Part shown: positions 60,645-64,000 of the stretch, in pieces
Position numbering within the stretch: position 1 is the first letter of the stretch
Layout: each line of letters begins with the position of its first letter
DNA from: Enterobacter_D sp963521185
GTDB taxonomy: Bacteria; Pseudomonadota; Gammaproteobacteria; Enterobacterales; Enterobacteriaceae
Reading direction: 5' to 3'
Assembly: GCA_963521185.1 (NCBI GenBank)
Contig: CAUQTV010000004.1
Coordinates: forward strand, 310,001 to 374,000
DNA length: 64,000 nt
Translations under genes and position numbers: made by a program
Notes under the pieces: model-generated
What the model was told of the DNA's origin: nothing
Databases searched by the model: none
Seen by the model: the letters and a program-made list of their open reading frames with translations, nothing else

Positions 60645-61640
60645 TTATGCAGCTTGTCGGAAATTGATAACGCAGTCCGGGCGGCGCAGCCCAACGTTGA
60701 AGAGGCGGTACGAGTCCATTACCACCGACATCTCGCGCTCATCATCCCACTGGCGATTGATGACGCTCTGCGCTTCGACTGTCACAAGTACAGACGCAGG
60801 CCGGAACAGCGTCGCCCTTGTCAGCGCTTCCTCTGCGGTCACGTCATAATCAGCGCCCAGTTCATGCCCGGTAATGGCTTCCTGCGGGTAACTGTTCAGC
60901 TCAATAACTCGCACCCCAGCGACATAGCCAACACGACGCCACGCGTAATCGTTGCCACTATCCCGGCTGTAACGGACGTTCATCAGCTTCTTATGTTCCA
61001 TCAGGATGCTGAACCAAGCCGGGTCTATAAGCAGTACCAGCTCCGCCACCGGAATATCTTTCTCAGTCAGGAATCGATTAACAGCAGCTTTGATAGCGTG
61101 AACCAGTTCGTTAGCTGCATCCTCTTCGCTCCCCGTGGTCAGGTCGAGCGAGACAACATTACCCGTAAGCGGGTTAAACGTTGGTTGCAGTGTCGGCGGC
61201 GGTACGAAATCAGTCGCTTTAAGTAGCTGGATGGTGTGCGCTTCGTCGTAGAATTTAGCGTGAGCAGTACCGATATTGCGGCTCAGCTCTGCGCGAAAGG
61301 TGGGTGCAGTCCAGTCATCCTGATAGTCAATGGGGATGCGGATATAGCTCAGCGTATCCACAGAGATAACCAACTTGTCCGACTTAACGGCGGTAGGCTC
61401 CAGCGATTGCCCTGCTGTTCTGCCCTTCACCTCAAGATCACCACTCAGGCGATCAATGCGGTATTGGTTGCTGGCTGTCAGCGGCTTGTATGTGCTAAGC
61501 CCCTCGGCCAGAAAGACGCTCTTTGCCTCAAGACGGGTCTGAACGTCCCGGTCATACGCTTCAATGTGAATGTCGTTGTCAGCATCTACACCGCCCCAGT
61601 GCGGGCGGAATTGGTCAGGGGTATAAACATTGTCAGTCAT
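60645..61640 (-). CDS. Major capsid protein, T7-like
   Basis: The 331-aa protein shows the order of conserved features found in T7 gp10A: an N-terminal E-loop with VKGRTAGQSLEP, a strand LVISVDTLSYIRIPIDYQDD, a long backbone helix with LSRNIGTAHAKFYDEAH, VGYVAGVRVIELNSYP near 240, and the closing RPDCVINF block. It therefore has the HK97 capsid fold and builds the phage head. The scaffold gene lies two genes upstream, as expected for a head module. Confidence 0.85.
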   Translation of the reverse strand: MTDNVYTPDQFRPHWGGVDADNDIHIEAYDRDVQTRLEAKSVFLAEGLSTYKPLTASNQYRIDRLSGDLEVKGRTAGQSLEPTAVKSDKLVISVDTLSYIRIPIDYQDDWTAPTFRAELSRNIGTAHAKFYDEAHTIQLLKATDFVPPPTLQPTFNPLTGNVVSLDLTTGSEEDAANELVHAIKAAVNRFLTEKDIPVAELVLLIDPAWFSILMEHKKLMNVRYSRDSGNDYAWRRVGYVAGVRVIELNSYPQEAITGHELGADYDVTAEEALTRATLFRPASVLVTVEAQSVINRQWDDEREMSVVMDSYRLFNVGLRRPDCVINFRQAA

Positions 61641-61707
61641 AGAAATAGCTCCCGCGCCAGAGATAGCTAGCGCGATTTATGGAAATGGGGAAAGAAGATG
61701 TGACGGA

Positions 61708-62055
61708 TCAGGCAGCAGCTTTTTCAGCCGCCACCTCAAGAATCAGGCCGATAAGCGCGAAAGCAGGCCAGTGGGGATTAAGCTCGTGCAGATGCGCAAC
61801 GCCTCCACCAAAAGCATCGCGCATGTCAGCACCAGAGATGCCAGAGCGTTTGGCCGCCCGGCGCAGCAATCGCAGCTCAGAGCCGGGAACATACGCCGAG
61901 GGCATACGCACGCCGAAGCGTGAGGCGAGCCGTCGCCAGTGTGCTTCATCAGCAAAGTTCTGCTTAAGATGGCTGGCATTGGCTTTCCAGTGTTCAATCC
62001 TCGCGCTACGGGCAGCCCTAGCCGCTGCCACGTTTTCAGGTGTCAGTAAGGTCAT
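61708..62055 (-). CDS. Phage protein between scaffold and capsid genes, unknown
   Basis: The 115-aa basic helical protein begins MTLLTPENVAAARAARSARIEHW and contains HWRRLASRFGVRMP. It might be a DNA-binding or head-decoration protein, but no family is evident. The 158 bp between it and the scaffold gene hold nothing recognisable. Confidence 0.62.
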   Translation of the reverse strand: MTLLTPENVAAARAARSARIEHWKANASHLKQNFADEAHWRRLASRFGVRMPSAYVPGSELRLLRRAAKRSGISGADMRDAFGGGVAHLHELNPHWPAFALIGLILEVAAEKAAA

Positions 62056-62213
62056 TGTCAGATCTCAATGCAAAGTGGGTTTATGTGTGGTGTTTGAGAG
62101 GCAATTTCGCGTTTTACAGGCGCAGGTATACGAATGCACATCTGGCGATGTAAACGCGATTCAGGCTCTAAAACGTAAGGTTAAGGCGTGGGAAAGACAG
62201 GACAGGCGATTGA

Positions 62214-62900
62214 TTAGCGGCCAGCGCGTTTGCCAGCGGAGCGCTGAGCAACCAGAGCGCGGTATTGTTCATCATACTGGCGATGGCCGGGGCCATATCC
62301 TGATTGCTGCGCCCACTGCGAAAGCTGGTCATACGCTGTAATAAACTCGGCATGAGACATACCGACAGGTTGCGCGGCAGGCTGGCCGTATGGGTTCCCC
62401 TGCGACGGGACATAACCAGTGGCAGAGCCAGCGGCCATACGCTCTTGCAGGTACTGAACCGCCCGCTGCATCTGCGCAGGGTCGCCAGACATAACCATAC
62501 GCTCAAGGGTAGATTGCGTCCCGGCGTCGAGCGTGCCAGCGTACTGCAACATCGCGTCAACTGTACCCTGCCCTAGCTGGCTTTCGACAGACTGGTGAAA
62601 CTGCCCCATCAGCCCATGAAGTTCAGGAGTCAACTCAACAGTAGTGCCATCCTGTAATTGCAGCGTGTCGCCCACTTGCGCAGCAACATCAATCTGCTGG
62701 TCTTGCTGGTTGGCAAAGTTACTTTCGTTCCAGCTTTGATTAATGTTCGCTGGCTGCGTTTTCAGGAAATCAGCATCAGGTGTTGTCTGGTCGAATCGGC
62801 TAGCGCCGTTGTCAGCGCCTACAGGTGCGGCCATATACGGCGATTGCTGCGGCGCAGTATCAGCGCCCGAAAGGTACGGATTAACATTCTGGTCAGCCAT
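62214..62900 (-). CDS. Capsid assembly scaffold protein
   Basis: The 228-aa protein is acidic, Gln/Ala-rich, disordered at the N-terminus (many Pro, Asn, Gln) and helical with a basic end (RSAGKRAGR). These are the properties of T7 gp9-type scaffolds, and the gene lies upstream of the capsid gene. The assignment is by property and position rather than by a motif. Confidence 0.72.
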   Translation of the reverse strand: MADQNVNPYLSGADTAPQQSPYMAAPVGADNGASRFDQTTPDADFLKTQPANINQSWNESNFANQQDQQIDVAAQVGDTLQLQDGTTVELTPELHGLMGQFHQSVESQLGQGTVDAMLQYAGTLDAGTQSTLERMVMSGDPAQMQRAVQYLQERMAAGSATGYVPSQGNPYGQPAAQPVGMSHAEFITAYDQLSQWAQQSGYGPGHRQYDEQYRALVAQRSAGKRAGR

Positions 62901-62902
62901 GA

Positions 62903-63145
62903 TTATGCAACCTCTTGTGATGTAACTCGGCGATGTGCCAGTTCAAGTAAAAGCATGTGCGCGTGTACGCATCGGGCAGGAATCATTTTCTGTCCGTGGT
63001 ACGCTTTGCCGAGATCTTGTCTGTCGATCTGGTACACATGAGCCAAATCGATTTGACGAAGATTCAAGGCTTCGGCAATGAATTTCAGTTGTTGCCCGCA
63101 ATCAGCCGCGCGGCGTGGCTCCATTAAAACGATAGTTTTGCTCAT
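62903..63145 (-). CDS. Small phage protein, unknown
   Basis: The 80-aa protein begins MSKTIVLMEPRRAADCGQQL and is followed by a segment (LNLRQIDLAHVYQIDRQDLG) resembling a short helix-turn-helix. It ends two bases before the scaffold start, so the genes are translated in series. Confidence 0.6.
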   Translation of the reverse strand: MSKTIVLMEPRRAADCGQQLKFIAEALNLRQIDLAHVYQIDRQDLGKAYHGQKMIPARCVHAHMLLLELAHRRVTSQEVA

Positions 63146-63157
63146 GGTAATTCCTCG

Positions 63158-63394
63158 TTAAAGTAATCCACGTTTACGAAGCCAACGACGCTCACCAACG
63201 GAGCCGCGCGGGCGTTGTTTCGGATTGTGGTTAAGTGTTTGGCCGGGGTCAGTTCGCCCTTCCCCGGACAGGTTCTTTGTCAGTACATCCCAGCCGCGTG
63301 ATTCAAACGGGGCGTACCCTTCACGCTGTTCGTCAAGGTTCACGTAGAGATCAGGGTTAACGGCGGGGTGCAGCGGTTCGTTCTCTGCCATCAT
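63158..63394 (-). CDS. Small phage protein, unknown
   Basis: The 78-aa protein is rich in Pro, Glu and Arg, probably disordered, and ends in a basic GERRWLRKRGLL tail. The start overlaps the upstream stop (ATGATGG) with GAGG nearby. No family is recognised. Confidence 0.58.
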   Translation of the reverse strand: MMAENEPLHPAVNPDLYVNLDEQREGYAPFESRGWDVLTKNLSGEGRTDPGQTLNHNPKQRPRGSVGERRWLRKRGLL

Positions 63395-63972
63395 TCAGCC
63401 TCGCTGAATTTGGAGTTAACAGACTCCAGAGTATCCGGGTACGACCAACGATTTCTCAGGCAGCGTTGCACATGCGCGACGACCTCAACAGGGACGCCCA
63501 GCTTCCCGGCGATCTCCGCAGCAGGCCAACCGAAGCGCTCTAACTTGTGGATTTCATCTAAATCAGCAGGCACTAACTTGCGCACTACTTTCGGCTTCGC
63601 TGGCTTCACCTTCAAGGGTTTCTGTACCGTGTGCGTGTGGGCGTTGCTAAAGCGGGAATGGGCGATAGCCAGCACCGTCTCAGGGCGAATCAGCATATCG
63701 CGAGCGATGGCATACTCAGTGTCCCGATGCAACTTGCCGGGCTGATAGCGACGGCGGATAGTGTCGTAATCTTGCAGGGTAATATCAGCATCATCCTTCC
63801 ACTGGTCGGCGAGATCGTCCACGTAAACACCACGGATTACGGCGTCGATATCTGCCAGACTGAAACCAGTGGCATCAGCAATCTGCGCGTTGTTCATGTG
63901 CTCAACAATGCACAAACGGTTAATGTGCTGGATGTCGGCAATGGTCAGGGTTGCGTTACTGGTGGTTGTCAT
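63391..63972 (-). CDS. Phage helix-turn-helix protein, unknown
   Basis: The 193-aa protein contains two similar helix-turn-helix-like segments: NNAQIADATGFSLADIDAVI near residue 30 and WPAAEIAGKLGVPVEVVAHVQR near 160. A Lys/Pro-rich linker joins them. It may bind DNA as a regulator or small-terminase-like protein. GGAG precedes the ATG at 63972 by about 9 nt. It is the last complete gene before the window edge. Confidence 0.62.
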   Translation of the reverse strand: MTTTSNATLTIADIQHINRLCIVEHMNNAQIADATGFSLADIDAVIRGVYVDDLADQWKDDADITLQDYDTIRRRYQPGKLHRDTEYAIARDMLIRPETVLAIAHSRFSNAHTHTVQKPLKVKPAKPKVVRKLVPADLDEIHKLERFGWPAAEIAGKLGVPVEVVAHVQRCLRNRWSYPDTLESVNSKFSEAE

Positions 63973-64000
63973 GCTGGAACTCTCCATCAAAGTTAATCGA

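Larger units (their letters stand above)
55268..64000. mobile_element. Integrated T7-like prophage or phage-derived element (left part)
   Basis: The element begins at the tRNA remnant and continues past the window edge. It carries an integrase, a restriction-modification pair, and a leftward block of phage genes with T7-type scaffold and capsid proteins. No portal, terminase, tail or RNA polymerase gene is inside the window. Confidence 0.85.

Overview
The window looks like the chromosome of an Enterobacterales species, probably in or near the Enterobacteriaceae and possibly plant-associated. The left flank carries yjiN, yjiS and yjiR homologues close to the E. coli proteins, the right flank has roxA (ycfD), and both flanks carry pectin-degradation genes. 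I cannot name genus or species from sequence alone.

Left flank (1-11.8 kb): partial aldehyde dehydrogenase, VOC protein, yjiN, a leftward cluster with a GH105 unsaturated uronyl hydrolase and two unrecognised proteins (384 and 557 aa), a DUF2955/HlyD/MarR export set, yjiS, and the MocR-type regulator yjiR.

Centre (11.8-47.4 kb): a complete SPI-1/Inv-Mxi-Spa type III secretion island. One long leftward run encodes a lipoprotein (candidate pilotin), invF, invG, invE, invA, invB, invC, invI, invJ, spaOPQRS, iagB, a SipD-like tip protein and a small unknown. A rightward run encodes prgHIJK-orgAB. A second leftward run encodes sicA-sipB-sipC, an unknown 379-aa protein, a SipA-position protein and iacP. 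No hilA or sicP is visible. An RcsB-like LuxR regulator sits at the left end. At the edges lie candidate effectors of 243, 429, 290, 851 and 221 aa and a complete second-copy-type ispG. The 429-aa protein has two proline-rich blocks and two motifs resembling the Ena/VASP G-actin-binding motif. Several RNA-level control elements are visible: a 12-bp hairpin burying the Shine-Dalgarno of the 290-aa gene, intrinsic terminators inside two operons (prgK/orgA and sipC/379-aa gene), and a strong internal start inside spaO.

Right flank (47.5-55.2 kb): divergent LysR/flavodoxin-fold oxidoreductase pair, roxA, a LuxR-type regulator, kdgM-like oligogalacturonate porin plus periplasmic PL2 pectate lyase, two paralogous XRE regulators each preceded by the same pair of palindromes, and a Ner/SfsB-like regulator.

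Right end (55.27-64 kb, open at the window edge): an integrated element starting at a tRNA-Leu-like 3' remnant, with a tyrosine integrase, an AT-rich overlapping cytosine methyltransferase/restriction endonuclease pair, and leftward T7-like head genes (scaffold, capsid) with HNH and endonuclease VII genes.
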